A stretch of 64,000 bases of DNA from JAKACA01 sp050008715 (GCA_050008715.1 JBEKMC010000002.1:23757-87756); one strand, 5' to 3'. Counted from the stretch's first letter, positions 47,482 to 56,798 are shown. Translations and numbers: made by a program. Notes: generated from the letters alone by a model not told the origin.

Positions 47482-49842
47482 GTGCCTGAGATCGACGAAC
47501 AGCAAACCCTGCCGCTACTTCCGCTCACATCGGGCGTTGTCCTGCCCGGCATGGTCTTCACGCTTGCGCTGGAGACCGAGGAGGCCCGCGCCGCCGTCGA
47601 GGCAGCCGGAGCAGCAGGTGGCCGGCTTGTGCTCGTGCCCCGTATCGAGGGACGCTACGCCCGGATCGGCGTGATCTCCGAGATTCTCGAGACTGGTGAG
47701 CTCCCTGGTGGACCGCCTGCGGCCGTCGTCCGCGGTGACAAGAGGGCGACGATCGGCACGGGCATGCCGGGAACCGGGCAGGCACTCTGGATCCACGTCG
47801 AGGCGATCGAGGAGCCGGAGGCGTCTTCCACCGCCAACGAGCTCGCCCGCGAGTATCGGGCCGTGCTCGAGAACATCCTGCTGTCACGCGGCGCCCGCCG
47901 GATGGCCGAGCGCCTTCGCGACGTGACGGACCCCTCGCAGATCGCCGATCTTGCCGGCTACTCCCCGGACCTGTCGCTCGACGCCAAGCTGAAGGTTCTC
48001 GAGACCATCGACGTCACCGACCGCTTGCGTTTCGTGCTCGCCGCCGCTCGGGACACGCTCGCCGATCTGACCCTGCGCGACCAGATCAAGACGAGCGTCG
48101 AAGAGGGGATGGAGAAGACGCAGCGTGAGTTCCTCTTGCGCCGTCAGCTGGAGGCGATCCGCAAGGAGCTCGGCGAGATGTCCGACGACGGTGCTGCGAC
48201 CGGTCCGGACGGCTACCGGGAGCGGTTGGAGGATGCGGGCTTGCCGGACAGCGTGCGCACTGCCGTGGCAAAGGAGATCGACCGGCTGGAGCGGACGAGC
48301 GAGCAGAGCCCGGAGCACGGATGGATCCAGACCTGGCTCGACACCGTCTTCGAGCTGCCATGGGCCAAGGAGTCCGAGGACCGACTCGACATCGGTGAGG
48401 CTGGAAGGATCCTGGACGAGGACCACGACGGCCTGCGAGATGTGAAAGACCGGATCCTCGAGCACCTGGCCGTTCGCAAGCTGCAGGCAGAGCGGGGGAT
48501 GGCGCCGGTGAAAGGAAACCGCGGAGCGGGAGCGATCCTGGCTCTCGTCGGGCCTCCGGGTGTCGGCAAGACCTCGCTCGGCGAATCGGTCGCCCGCGCC
48601 CTCGGTCGTTCGTTCGTCCGCGTCGCACTCGGCGGCGTGCGCGACGAGGCGGAGATCAGAGGACACCGCCGGACCTACGTGGGCGCCCAGCCGGGCAGGC
48701 TCGTGAGAGCGCTGCGCGAAGCCGGGACGATGAACCCCGTCATCTTGCTGGACGAAGTGGACAAACTGGGTTCGGACTACCGGGGAGATCCCTCCTCGGC
48801 GTTGTTGGAGGTCCTCGACCCGGCGCAGAACCACACGTTCCGCGACCATTACCTCGAGGTCGAGCTCGACTTGTCGAAGGTGCTGTTCATCGCGACGGCG
48901 AACATGGTGGACACCATCCCGTCTCCGCTGCTCGACAGGATGGAAGTCATCCGCCTCGACGGCTACACCGAAGACGAGAAACTGGCGATTGCCCGCCACC
49001 ACCTCCTCCCCCGTCAGGTCGAGCGCCAGGCGCTGCGGACCGACGAGGTCTCGGTGGACGACGACGCCTTGCGGTCGATCATCGGCGACTACACGCGAGA
49101 AGCAGGAGTCCGCTCGCTCGAGCGCGAGCTCGGGCGGCTGCTGCGCAAAGTCGCAACGAAGCTCGCGTCGGGGTCCGTCGAAGCACCTGTCGGCGTCGGC
49201 GCCGAGGATGTCCGCGGGTGGTTGGGCCGGGCTCGTTTCTTCTTCGAGGCGGCCGACCGCACGGCGGTGCCGGGCGTGGCTACGGGCCTTGCCGTGACGG
49301 GCACCGGCGGTGACGTGCTGTACGTCGAGGCGACGTCGATGGACGGGCCGGAAGGGCTCGTGCTGACCGGTCAGCTCGGCGACGTCATGAAGGAGTCGGC
49401 TGAGATCGCCCTGTCCTACGTCCGGTCACATGCCGCCGAGCTCGGAGTGGACCCTGCCGCACTGGAGGGCCGGCGCTTTCACGTGCACGTGCCGGCGGGT
49501 GCGGTACCGAAGGATGGGCCGTCTGCAGGCGTCACGATGGTGACGGCACTCGTGTCGTTGCTCGCGGACCGGCCCGTGCGGTCGCCCGTCGGCATGACCG
49601 GTGAGGTGACGCTGCAGGGACTCGTGCTGCCGATCGGCGGTGTGAAGCAAAAAGTGCTCGCCGCTCACCGGGCGGGTCTGCGCGAGGTCGTTGTGCCCAT
49701 GCGGAACGGCCCCGATCTCGAGGATGTTCCGGAGGCGGTTCGTGACGAGATGACGTTCCACCTCGCAGCCTCTGTGAGCGATGTCCTGTCCGTGGCGCTC
49801 GCAGACGCCGGCGCCACGGCTCAGGAGACGGCAGCCGCCTGA
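47482..49842 (+). CDS. lon: ATP-dependent protease Lon
   Basis: Cytoplasmic AAA+ serine protease that degrades misfolded and regulatory proteins. It has 786 residues: N-terminal LonN substrate domain (1-200), coiled-coil (about 210-260), AAA+ with GPPGVGKTSLGES, and the protease domain with Ser681 in DGPSAGVTM and Lys722 in GGVKQKVLAAHRAG, the Ser/Lys dyad. The GTG start has AAAGGAG seven bases upstream. An inverted repeat lies immediately before it. The gene converges on the alpha/beta hydrolase of the ahcY operon. Confidence 0.97.
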   Translation: MPEIDEQQTLPLLPLTSGVVLPGMVFTLALETEEARAAVEAAGAAGGRLVLVPRIEGRYARIGVISEILETGELPGGPPAAVVRGDKRATIGTGMPGTGQALWIHVEAIEEPEASSTANELAREYRAVLENILLSRGARRMAERLRDVTDPSQIADLAGYSPDLSLDAKLKVLETIDVTDRLRFVLAAARDTLADLTLRDQIKTSVEEGMEKTQREFLLRRQLEAIRKELGEMSDDGAATGPDGYRERLEDAGLPDSVRTAVAKEIDRLERTSEQSPEHGWIQTWLDTVFELPWAKESEDRLDIGEAGRILDEDHDGLRDVKDRILEHLAVRKLQAERGMAPVKGNRGAGAILALVGPPGVGKTSLGESVARALGRSFVRVALGGVRDEAEIRGHRRTYVGAQPGRLVRALREAGTMNPVILLDEVDKLGSDYRGDPSSALLEVLDPAQNHTFRDHYLEVELDLSKVLFIATANMVDTIPSPLLDRMEVIRLDGYTEDEKLAIARHHLLPRQVERQALRTDEVSVDDDALRSIIGDYTREAGVRSLERELGRLLRKVATKLASGSVEAPVGVGAEDVRGWLGRARFFFEAADRTAVPGVATGLAVTGTGGDVLYVEATSMDGPEGLVLTGQLGDVMKESAEIALSYVRSHAAELGVDPAALEGRRFHVHVPAGAVPKDGPSAGVTMVTALVSLLADRPVRSPVGMTGEVTLQGLVLPIGGVKQKVLAAHRAGLREVVVPMRNGPDLEDVPEAVRDEMTFHLAASVSDVLSVALADAGATAQETAAA

Positions 49843-49851
49843 GCTCCTGTG

Positions 49852-49868
49852 AGCTCCCGGTCAGGGAG
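49852..49868. terminator. short hairpin between lon and the hydrolase
   Basis: GCTCCC-GGTCA-GGGAGC forms a 6 bp stem with a 5-base loop between convergent genes; it includes the hydrolase stop. Weak, without a U-run. Confidence 0.35.
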
Positions 49869-50766
49869 CGTCGTCAGCGGCACTCGAATCGGCACGGTCG
49901 GCAAGGGCGACCACACGATCGATGATTCGATCCCAGACTTCTCGGGGTAGGTCGTGACCCATGCCGTCGATCATGAGGAGCTCGGCCCGGGGGATGGCGG
50001 CTGCGGTCGCGCGCCCACCCGACGGCTGCACGAGCGGGTCGGCCCCGCCGTGGACGACGAGCGCAGGGACGGCGACGCTCGCCAGGCCGGCGTCGCGATC
50101 GGGCGAGCTCATGATGGCGAAGAGCTGACGGACGCGGCCGAACGGGTCAGGGTCCCGGTCGAGCGACTTCGCCGCCACAGAACGGCGCCACGGTTCGTCG
50201 AACTCGAAGCCGGGCGACCCGATGACCCGGAACGTGCGGACCGTCTGATCGATGGCAGCCTCGCGATCAGACGGACGGGGCGCCATCAGCGCTGCCCTCG
50301 CTTCGGGCGTGGACTGCCCGACGGACCGGGACGGCGTCGACATGATCGAGGTGATCGACCGGACTTTGGCCGGGTGTGCGATGACGAGCGCCTGCACGAT
50401 CATCCCACCCATCGACATGCCCATCACGTGGGCCGGCGCCATGCCTAACCACTCCATGAGTGCGGCAGCATCGTCCGCCATGTCGCCCAACAGGTAGGGC
50501 GGAGGTGACACGCCGGCCGACCCCCGCAAGAAACCCGGGATGTCAGGCAACCCGTACTCACTGAAATGCGTCGACTCGCCGACGTCGCGGTTGTCGAAGC
50601 GGACGACGCGGAACCCCCGCCCGGCAAGGCGTTCGCAGAACTCGTCGTGCCAGCCGTACATCTGCGAGCCGAGGCCGTTCACGAGGAGCAACGGGCGGCC
50701 GCCCCGGTCTCCGATCTCTTCATAGGTGAGCGTCAGCCCGTTGACGCCCGCTGCCAGAGTCGACAC
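49861..50766 (-). CDS. alpha/beta hydrolase
   Basis: Serine hydrolase of 301 residues. The nucleophile elbow is GMSMGG (Ser about 117), the acid is in VHGGADPLV and the histidine in GMGHDLP. VNGLGSQMYGWHDEF gives the oxyanion region. The fold is of the haloalkane dehalogenase/esterase/lipase group, cytoplasmic with no signal. It lies 10 bases after ahcY and is the third gene of the merR-ahcY operon; the substrate is unknown. Confidence 0.9.
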   Translation of the reverse strand: MSTLAAGVNGLTLTYEEIGDRGGRPLLLVNGLGSQMYGWHDEFCERLAGRGFRVVRFDNRDVGESTHFSEYGLPDIPGFLRGSAGVSPPPYLLGDMADDAAALMEWLGMAPAHVMGMSMGGMIVQALVIAHPAKVRSITSIMSTPSRSVGQSTPEARAALMAPRPSDREAAIDQTVRTFRVIGSPGFEFDEPWRRSVAAKSLDRDPDPFGRVRQLFAIMSSPDRDAGLASVAVPALVVHGGADPLVQPSGGRATAAAIPRAELLMIDGMGHDLPREVWDRIIDRVVALADRADSSAADDAP

Positions 50767-50776
50767 GAACCGACCG

Positions 50777-52210
50777 TCAGTAGCGGTAAGAGTCCGGCTT
50801 GTACGGACCCTCGACCGGGACGTCGATATAGGCGGCCTGCTCGGGCGTCAGCGTCGTGAGGTGCACGCCCAGCGCGTCGAGATGCAGCCGGGCGACCTTC
50901 TCGTCGAGGTGTTTCGGCAGCACATGGACACCCACCGGGTAGTCGGCTGTCTTCGTGAACAGCTCGATCTGGGCGATTGTCTGGTTGGTGAACGAGTTCG
51001 ACATCACGAAGCTCGGGTGGCCGGTGGCGCAACCGAGGTTCAGCAAGCGGCCCTCCGCCAGCACGATGACGGCGTGACCGTCGGGGAACACCCATTTGTC
51101 CACCTGCGGCTTGATGTTGACGCGGGTGACACCCGGGACCTTTGACAGGCCGGCCATGTCGATCTCGTTGTCGAAGTGACCGATGTTGCCGACGATCGCC
51201 TGGTGCTTCATGGCGGCCATGTGAGCGGCGGTCAGCACCGACCGGTTGCCGGTGGCGCTCACGAAGATGTCGGCGACGGCGACGAAGTCATCCACCGTCG
51301 CCACCTGGTAGCCGTCCATGGCAGCTTGCAGGGCACAGATCGGGTCGATCTCGGTCACGATGACCCGAGCACCCTGTCCCCGGAGCGACTCTGCGCAACC
51401 TTTGCCGACGTCGCCGTAGCCGCACACGACGGCGACCTTGCCCCCGATGAGCACGTCGGTCGCACGATTGATGCCGTCGATCAACGAGTGGCGGCAGCCG
51501 TACTTGTTGTCGAACTTCGACTTCGTGACCGAGTCGTTGACGTTGATGGCCGGGAACAGCAGCTCACCGCGTTCGAACATCTGGTAGAGCCGGTGCACGC
51601 CGGTCGTCGTCTCCTCCGTCACGCCACGGATACTGTTCGCCAGCGACGTCCAGCGTGAGGTGTCCTCGGACAGCGACCGGCCGAGCACCGACAGCACGAC
51701 TGCCAGCTCCTCGCTCTCGGCCGTGGAAGGATCGGGAACGGCCCCGGCCTTCTCGAACTCGACGCCCTTGTGGACGAGCAGCGTGGCGTCGCCACCGTCG
51801 TCGAGGATCATGTTCGGGCCGGCACCGTCGGGCCACCGGAGCATCTGCTCGGTGCACCACCAGTACTCCTCCAACGTCTCGCCCTTCCAGGCGAACACGG
51901 GCACACCCGCCGGGGAGTCAACCGTGCCGGAGCCGACGACGACGGCGGCGGCGGCGTGGTCCTGGGTGGAGAAGATGTTGCACGACGCCCAGCGCACGGA
52001 TGCGCCGAGGGAGACGAGCGTCTCGATGAGGACGGCCGTCTGCACCGTCATGTGCAGCGAGCCGGACACGCGGGCGCCCGCCAACGGCTGGGAGGCCGCG
52101 AACTCCGACCGGACCGACATCAGGCCGGGCATCTCGTGCTCGGCAAGTTCGATCTCCTTGCGCCCGAATTCGGCGAGCGAAAGATCGGCAACCTTGAAAT
52201 CGAAGCTCAT
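50777..52210 (-). CDS. ahcY: adenosylhomocysteinase (S-adenosylhomocysteine hydrolase)
   Basis: Splits S-adenosylhomocysteine into adenosine and homocysteine, removing the inhibitor of SAM-dependent methyltransferases. It has 477 residues. Substrate-binding motifs are NIFSTQDHAAAA and NDSVTKSKFDNKYG, and the NAD motif is VCGYGDVGKGCAESLRG; the C-terminus ends KPDSYRY, as required for the NAD lid. The length indicates the long form with a 40-residue insert. The ATG at 52210 overlaps the stop of the upstream merR gene (ATGA), so expression is coupled to that regulator. Confidence 0.97.
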   Translation of the reverse strand: MSFDFKVADLSLAEFGRKEIELAEHEMPGLMSVRSEFAASQPLAGARVSGSLHMTVQTAVLIETLVSLGASVRWASCNIFSTQDHAAAAVVVGSGTVDSPAGVPVFAWKGETLEEYWWCTEQMLRWPDGAGPNMILDDGGDATLLVHKGVEFEKAGAVPDPSTAESEELAVVLSVLGRSLSEDTSRWTSLANSIRGVTEETTTGVHRLYQMFERGELLFPAINVNDSVTKSKFDNKYGCRHSLIDGINRATDVLIGGKVAVVCGYGDVGKGCAESLRGQGARVIVTEIDPICALQAAMDGYQVATVDDFVAVADIFVSATGNRSVLTAAHMAAMKHQAIVGNIGHFDNEIDMAGLSKVPGVTRVNIKPQVDKWVFPDGHAVIVLAEGRLLNLGCATGHPSFVMSNSFTNQTIAQIELFTKTADYPVGVHVLPKHLDEKVARLHLDALGVHLTTLTPEQAAYIDVPVEGPYKPDSYRY

Positions 52211-52605
52211 GCCATCTCCTTGATCGTGGCCTGTACATGGGAACTCGAAGTAGCCGCTGCCGCGGCCAGCAATGCGACGTGCTTGTTCTGCTCGAAAGCG
52301 AGCCACTCTGCCGGATCGACCTCAGACGGACGCACCGCTTCGGCTGACAGCCAGTCGTCGACCGCAAGGCGGAGCGAGCGATCGGAGCGCAGGCGTAGGG
52401 CGAAGCCGACCTCTGCCAGCTCCAGCCCGTACTCGTCCAGCAGCCCGCGCAGTGTACGGAGGCGCTGCAGCTCGGCCGGGCCGAACAGCCGGTACCCGCC
52501 CGCTGAGCGGGACGGCACGACGAGACCGGACTCCTCGATGTAGCGGAGCATGCGAGCCGACCAACCCGTCGTCATTGACGCCTCGTGGATGGTGAGACCG
52601 GTCAC
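52207..52605 (-). CDS. MerR-family transcriptional regulator
   Basis: DNA-binding protein of 132 residues. The winged helix-turn-helix TIHEASMTTGWSARMLRYIEE then SRSAGGYRLFG is at residues about 5-40, then helices of a dimer coiled-coil (about 60-95) and a short C-terminal part that holds no cysteine pair for metal binding. GTG 52605 is chosen because a TAAGGT -10 box ends six bases upstream; TTG 52611 is less likely. The gene is coupled to ahcY and divergent from dcd, with a perfect inverted repeat in its promoter spacer, so autoregulation and control of ahcY are probable. The effector is unknown. Confidence 0.88.
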   Translation of the reverse strand: MTGLTIHEASMTTGWSARMLRYIEESGLVVPSRSAGGYRLFGPAELQRLRTLRGLLDEYGLELAEVGFALRLRSDRSLRLAVDDWLSAEAVRPSEVDPAEWLAFEQNKHVALLAAAAATSSSHVQATIKEMA

Positions 52606-52609
52606 GGAC

Positions 52610-52643
52610 AAACCTTACCACGACAGTGAGAAGGTTTCCACAA
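52610..52643 (-). promoter_or_regulatory. MerR-type promoter with inverted repeat
   Basis: On the minus strand TTGTGG (52643-52638) and TAAGGT (52617-52612) are 20 bases apart, longer than the normal 17 and typical of MerR-regulated promoters. Perfect 7-base arms AAACCTT (52610-52616) and AAGGTTT (52631-52637) lie within the spacer and the -10. The GTG of merR follows the -10 by six bases. Confidence 0.6.
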
Positions 52644-52644
52644 C

Positions 52645-52650
52645 TAGCCT
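52645..52650 (+). promoter_or_regulatory. -10 box of dcd
   Basis: TAGCCT on the plus strand, eight bases before the ATG at 52659, which predicts a leaderless transcript. It lies beside the merR operator. Confidence 0.4.
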
Positions 52651-52658
52651 TCACCCGC

Positions 52659-53240
52659 ATGATCCTGTCGGACCGGACCATCCGTGAGGAGCTCGATGCG
52701 GGACGCATCGGCATCTCCCCGCTCGGCGACGGATGCATCCAGCCGTCCTCGGTCGACCTGCATGTCGACCGCTACTTTCGCGTGTTCCGCAACCACACTC
52801 AACGGGTCATCGACGTGCGCGAGAACCAGGAGGAGCTCACCGAGCTGGTCGAGTCGGTCGGCGACGACCCGCTCATCTTGCACCCTGGCGAATTCGTGCT
52901 CGGCTCGACGGTCGAGCGGGTGCGTCTTCCCGACGACCTCGTGGGACGGCTGGAGGGGAAGTCGAGCCTCGGTCGACTGGGACTGCTCATCCACTCCACC
53001 GCCGGGTTCGTCGACGCCGGCTGGGACGGATACCTCACGCTCGAGCTGTCCAACGTCGCCAACCTGCCCATAACCGTCTACCCGGGCATGAAGATCGGGC
53101 AGATCAGCTTCCTGCGCATGACGACGCCGGCGGCAATCCCCTACGGCTCAGCCGCGCTCGGCTCCAAGTACCAAGGACAGCGCGGTCCGACACCCAGCCG
53201 GTACTTCGAGAACTTCCGCTCGCTCAGCACCGAGGACTAG
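52659..53240 (+). CDS. dcd: dCTP deaminase, bifunctional dUTP-forming type
   Basis: Produces dUMP (or dUTP) from dCTP for thymidylate synthesis. It has 193 residues, and MILSDRTIREEL, DGCIQPSSVDLHVD, LHPGEFVLGST, GRLEGKSSLGRLGLL and HSTAGFVDAGW match the mycobacterial enzyme, which has both deaminase and dUTPase activity. SKYQGQRGPTPSRY closes the trimer active site. The ATG is chosen from the -10 spacing. It is divergent from merR-ahcY. Confidence 0.96.
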   Translation: MILSDRTIREELDAGRIGISPLGDGCIQPSSVDLHVDRYFRVFRNHTQRVIDVRENQEELTELVESVGDDPLILHPGEFVLGSTVERVRLPDDLVGRLEGKSSLGRLGLLIHSTAGFVDAGWDGYLTLELSNVANLPITVYPGMKIGQISFLRMTTPAAIPYGSAALGSKYQGQRGPTPSRYFENFRSLSTED

Positions 53241-53315
53241 AACCGACCGACGAACAGATCCGTGCTGCCTGGCACCGCTCACACGGCGCCTGTCGGCTCC
53301 GCCCAAGGAGGGCTC

Positions 53316-55412
53316 TTGCTCACGAGGTACCCCATCGCCCTTGCCGCGACGGCCATCGCCTTCGTCGTGGCCGGAAGGCGGCTGTTCTTCCTGTTCCGCC
53401 TCATCACCGCCGGCAAACCGGCGCCTGATCGGCTCGCCCACTGGGGCCGGCGAGCCGAGGTCGAGCTCGTGGAGGTCGGAGGGCAGAAGCGCCTCCTCAA
53501 GTGGACCGTGCCAGGACTGGCGCACGCCTTCACGTTCTGGGGCTTCACCATCCTCATGCTCACGATCATCGAAGCGTTCGGTGACCTGTTCCAGGCGAAC
53601 TTCCACATTCCCCTCATCGGGACGAACCCGGTCGTCGGCTTCATCGAGGACTTCTTCGCCGTCGCCGTCCTCGTCGCACTCGTCGTGTTCAGCATCATCC
53701 GGCTCCGTAACGCCCCCTCCCGGCTCGACCGCAAGAGCCGCTTCTACGGCTCGCACACCGGCGCCGCCTGGATCACGCTCGCCTTGATCGCCACCGTCAT
53801 CGTGACCCTCCTCATGTACCGCGGAGCCCAGACCAACGTCGCCTCGGACTTCCCCTACACCCACTGGGCCTTCGCGTCCCACGCCATCGGCCACCTCCTC
53901 CACCCGCTCGGCGCCCGCACGAACGAGGCGCTCTCGACGGTGTTCGTGGATCTGAACGTCATCGCCATCGTGGGTTTCTTGGTCTTCCTCGTTCACTCGA
54001 AGCACCTTCACATCGTGATGGCACCGTTGAACGTTGCCTTCTCGCGCCAGCCGCGAGCGCTTGGGCCTCTCGGTTCGACGCCGATCATCGACGTCGAGAA
54101 CATGGACGAGGACACGGTCTTCGGCGCCGGCAAGATCGAGGACTTCTCCTGGAAGCAGATGCTCGATTTCGTCACCTGCACCGAATGTGGGCGATGCCAA
54201 AGCCAATGCCCGGCTTGGAACACCGGCAAGCCGCTGTCGCCGAAGCTCGTGATCATGGATCTGCGCGACGAGCTGTTGAAGCAGTCTGGCCGTGTGCTGG
54301 CGGGCGCGACTGCCGCAAAGGCGGGTGCGGGCGCCGGTGAGGGATCATCGACTGCCGAACCCACAACGCTTGTCCCCGGCGTCATCGACCCAGACGTCCT
54401 GTGGTCGTGCACGACCTGCGGAGCCTGCGTCGAGCAGTGCCCGGTCGACATCGAGCACGTCGATGCCATCATCGACATGCGCCGCTACGAAGTGCTCATC
54501 GAGTCGCGCTTCCCCACCGAAGCCGGGCTCATGCTGCGCAACATCGAGAACCGGGGGGACCCGTGGGGCCTCGGCGCCTCGAAGCGACTCGACTGGACCG
54601 CCGGTGTCGACTTCGACATCCCCGTCGTGACGGACACGATCCCTGACGACATCGAGTACCTCTTCTGGGTGGGCTGTGCAGGTGCACTCGACGAGCGTGC
54701 GCGCAAGACCACGCAGTCGGTGGCGCGGCTGTTGCATCAGGCCGGAGTCGGCTTTGCCGTGCTCGGGCCGAAGGAGTCGTGCACCGGCGACCCGGCCCGG
54801 CGACTCGGCAACGAGTTCCTGTACCAGATGCAGGCGACCCAGAACCTCGAGACCCTCAAGTCCGCCGGGGTGAAGAAAGTCGTGGCGTCATGCCCACACT
54901 GCTTCAACTCACTGAACAAGGAGTACCCGGCACTCGGAGGGGACTTCGAGGTCGTCCACCACTCGCAGTTGCTCAGCCGGCTCGTCGCCGAGGGCAAGCT
55001 CATCCCGCAGCGGTTCAACGCCAAGGTGACCTACCACGACCCGTGCTACCTCGGGCGCCACAGCCGCGTGTACGACCCGCCGCGGGCCGTCATCGAGTCG
55101 GTGCCGGGCGTCGAGAGCGTGGAGATGCACCGCTGCCGCGAGAAGGGGTTCTGCTGCGGCGCCGGCGGTGCGCGAATGTGGCTCGAGGAGAGGATCGGCA
55201 AGCGGGTCAACCTCGAGCGCACCGATGAAGCCCTCGGGACAGGCGCCGATGTCGTATCGACCGCCTGCCCGTTCTGCCTCATCATGCTCGACGACGCCGT
55301 GAAGGAACGCCAGCGCGACGAGGAGGTCACCGTCCTCGACATCTCGCAGATACTCGAGCGTTCGATGTCCCCCCCGCCGCCCGGCCAGGGCCAGCGCGGC
55401 CCGGGCGGATAG
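53316..55412 (+). CDS. membrane iron-sulfur oxidoreductase, EtfD/HdrD-like
   Basis: Passes electrons to membrane quinone, probably from electron-transfer flavoprotein in fatty-acid beta-oxidation, as proposed for mycobacterial EtfD (Rv0338c). It has 698 residues. The N-terminal ~240 residues form about five helices of the NarI-like cytochrome b type. Then come two 4Fe-4S motifs, CTECGRCQSQCP and CTTCGACVEQCP, and two CCG domains with SCTGDP.SCPHC and DPCYLGR.FCCGAGG.TACPFC. The TTG at 53316 is chosen because AAGGAGG lies four bases upstream. No etfA/etfB genes are in the window. Confidence 0.88.
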   Translation: MLTRYPIALAATAIAFVVAGRRLFFLFRLITAGKPAPDRLAHWGRRAEVELVEVGGQKRLLKWTVPGLAHAFTFWGFTILMLTIIEAFGDLFQANFHIPLIGTNPVVGFIEDFFAVAVLVALVVFSIIRLRNAPSRLDRKSRFYGSHTGAAWITLALIATVIVTLLMYRGAQTNVASDFPYTHWAFASHAIGHLLHPLGARTNEALSTVFVDLNVIAIVGFLVFLVHSKHLHIVMAPLNVAFSRQPRALGPLGSTPIIDVENMDEDTVFGAGKIEDFSWKQMLDFVTCTECGRCQSQCPAWNTGKPLSPKLVIMDLRDELLKQSGRVLAGATAAKAGAGAGEGSSTAEPTTLVPGVIDPDVLWSCTTCGACVEQCPVDIEHVDAIIDMRRYEVLIESRFPTEAGLMLRNIENRGDPWGLGASKRLDWTAGVDFDIPVVTDTIPDDIEYLFWVGCAGALDERARKTTQSVARLLHQAGVGFAVLGPKESCTGDPARRLGNEFLYQMQATQNLETLKSAGVKKVVASCPHCFNSLNKEYPALGGDFEVVHHSQLLSRLVAEGKLIPQRFNAKVTYHDPCYLGRHSRVYDPPRAVIESVPGVESVEMHRCREKGFCCGAGGARMWLEERIGKRVNLERTDEALGTGADVVSTACPFCLIMLDDAVKERQRDEEVTVLDISQILERSMSPPPPGQGQRGPGG

Positions 55413-55437
55413 GGCGGGCGGGATCCCGCCGCCGCCC
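55413..55437. terminator. hairpin between EtfD-like and CNBD genes
   Basis: The core GCGGGATCCCGC is a perfect 12-base palindrome, extended by flanking GGCGG/CCGCC, in the gap between convergent genes. Confidence 0.5.
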
Positions 55438-55452
55438 AGGTTTACCGCTGCT

Positions 55453-55884
55453 CTAGTGGACGGCGGCGCTCAGTGCCCTGGCGTCGGCGTTACGAAGCCG
55501 TGATGCCGTCGCCACGAGCAGCTTGCGGGTGAGCGCCGGCGAGTCGCGCAAGAGCTTGTTGAAGTCCTTCTGAGCTATCGCCAGCAGATCCATGTTCGTC
55601 ACGGCCTTCACGGTCGCCGAGCGTGGCAGGCGGTCGAGAAGCGCCAGCTCGCCGAAGTACCCGCCGGCACCGAGCTCTGCCACCTTCCGCCCGTTGCGCA
55701 GCACAGCGGCGGTCCCACTCACGATGAAATAGAACGTCTGACCGACTTCGCCTTCGTCGCATACGGTCGTGCCCGCCGTCACCGTGACGGGCTCGGAGAC
55801 CTTCGCGATGACCCGGAGCTCCGGACGAGAACACTCGCTGAAGAGCCAGACGCTTCCGAAATCGAACGAGCTCGATGGAGACAT
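55453..55884 (-). CDS. single-domain cyclic-nucleotide-binding protein
   Basis: Crp-like sensor domain of 143 residues without a DNA-binding domain. The beta-roll has GTTVCDEGEVGQTFYFI and VAELGAGGYFGELALL, then DRLPRSATV, the phosphate-binding cassette with the Arg typical of cAMP binding. It may regulate a partner protein or be a remnant of a Crp regulator. A TAGGCT -10 box is six bases before the ATG. It is convergent with the EtfD-like gene and lies downstream of gpmA. Confidence 0.87.
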   Translation of the reverse strand: MSPSSSFDFGSVWLFSECSRPELRVIAKVSEPVTVTAGTTVCDEGEVGQTFYFIVSGTAAVLRNGRKVAELGAGGYFGELALLDRLPRSATVKAVTNMDLLAIAQKDFNKLLRDSPALTRKLLVATASRLRNADARALSAAVH

Positions 55885-55890
55885 GTCGCA

Positions 55891-55896
55891 AGCCTA
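55891..55896 (-). promoter_or_regulatory. -10 box of the cyclic-nucleotide-binding gene
   Basis: TAGGCT on the minus strand, six bases before ATG 55884. Confidence 0.35.
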
Positions 55897-55976
55897 ATCC
55901 GGCCCCAACGCCCGGACACGGGCCGCTCGCGGAGCCTACGACTTCGCCATGGCCTGCAAGTCCCCGCCTGGGGCCG

Positions 55977-56723
55977 TTAGCGCTCCGCCTGGCGGGCGAC
56001 GGCCTCGGCTGCAGCCTTGGCGGCTTCGGGGTCGCCGAGATAGCGGGCGCCGCGTACGGCCAAGTGCTCGTCCAGGTCGTATACCCGGGGAAACCCGGTT
56101 GGGATGTCGACACCCGGGATGTCAGCGTCCGAAATCGACTCGAGCTCCTTCACGAGCGCCCGGAGGCTGTTGCCGTGCGCCACGACGAGAACCGTTCGAC
56201 CCTCGAGCAGCTCCGGCCCGATGGCGTCCTCCCAATACGGGAGCAGCCGGTGCACGACATCGGCCAAGCACTCGGCCGCCGGCAGCACCGATGGCGGGAT
56301 CATTCGGTAGCGCGGGTCGTTCGCCGGATGGTTCGGGTCGTCGAGCCCGACGGGTGGCGGCGGCACGTCATAGCTCCGACGCCACTGCGTCACGAGATCG
56401 AGACCGTGCAGTTCCGCCGTCTCGCGCTTGTTGAGACCCTGCAACGCGCCGTAGTGGCGCTCGTTCAGCCGCCAGTGGCGCCATACCGGGAGGTAGCTCC
56501 GCTCCATCTCGTCAAGAGCAAGGTTGGCGGTGCGAACGGCCCGCCGCAGGACGGAGGTGTAGACCGTGTCGATCTCGAGGCCCGGCTCCGCTGCGATCAA
56601 CCGGCCGGCGCTCACCGCTTCGGCTTCGCCGAGCTCGCTGAGATCGACGTCCGTCCAGCCGGTGAAGCGGTTCTCGGCATTCCAGGTGCTCTGCCCGTGA
56701 CGAAGGATGACGAGTGTGGCCAC
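55977..56723 (-). CDS. gpmA: 2,3-bisphosphoglycerate-dependent phosphoglycerate mutase
   Basis: Interconverts 3- and 2-phosphoglycerate in glycolysis. It has 248 residues. LRHGQSTWNAENRFTGWTDV carries the catalytic His; the conserved ERHYGALQGLNK, RRSYDVPPPP and AHGNSLRALVK follow. This is the usual length. The GTG start at 56723 has a TAGCCT -10 box six bases upstream. It is divergent from the dnaK operon. Confidence 0.96.
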   Translation of the reverse strand: MATLVILRHGQSTWNAENRFTGWTDVDLSELGEAEAVSAGRLIAAEPGLEIDTVYTSVLRRAVRTANLALDEMERSYLPVWRHWRLNERHYGALQGLNKRETAELHGLDLVTQWRRSYDVPPPPVGLDDPNHPANDPRYRMIPPSVLPAAECLADVVHRLLPYWEDAIGPELLEGRTVLVVAHGNSLRALVKELESISDADIPGVDIPTGFPRVYDLDEHLAVRGARYLGDPEAAKAAAEAVARQAER

Positions 56724-56729
56724 GCCGGG

Positions 56730-56735
56730 AGGCTA
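56730..56735 (-). promoter_or_regulatory. -10 box of gpmA
   Basis: TAGCCT on the minus strand, six bases before the GTG start. Confidence 0.4.
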
Positions 56736-56798
56736 ACGGCAGGCGACCCGGCGGCAGCTTGCCGAGCCTTGACCAGGTGGCCAGCTCGAGAAAACCGA

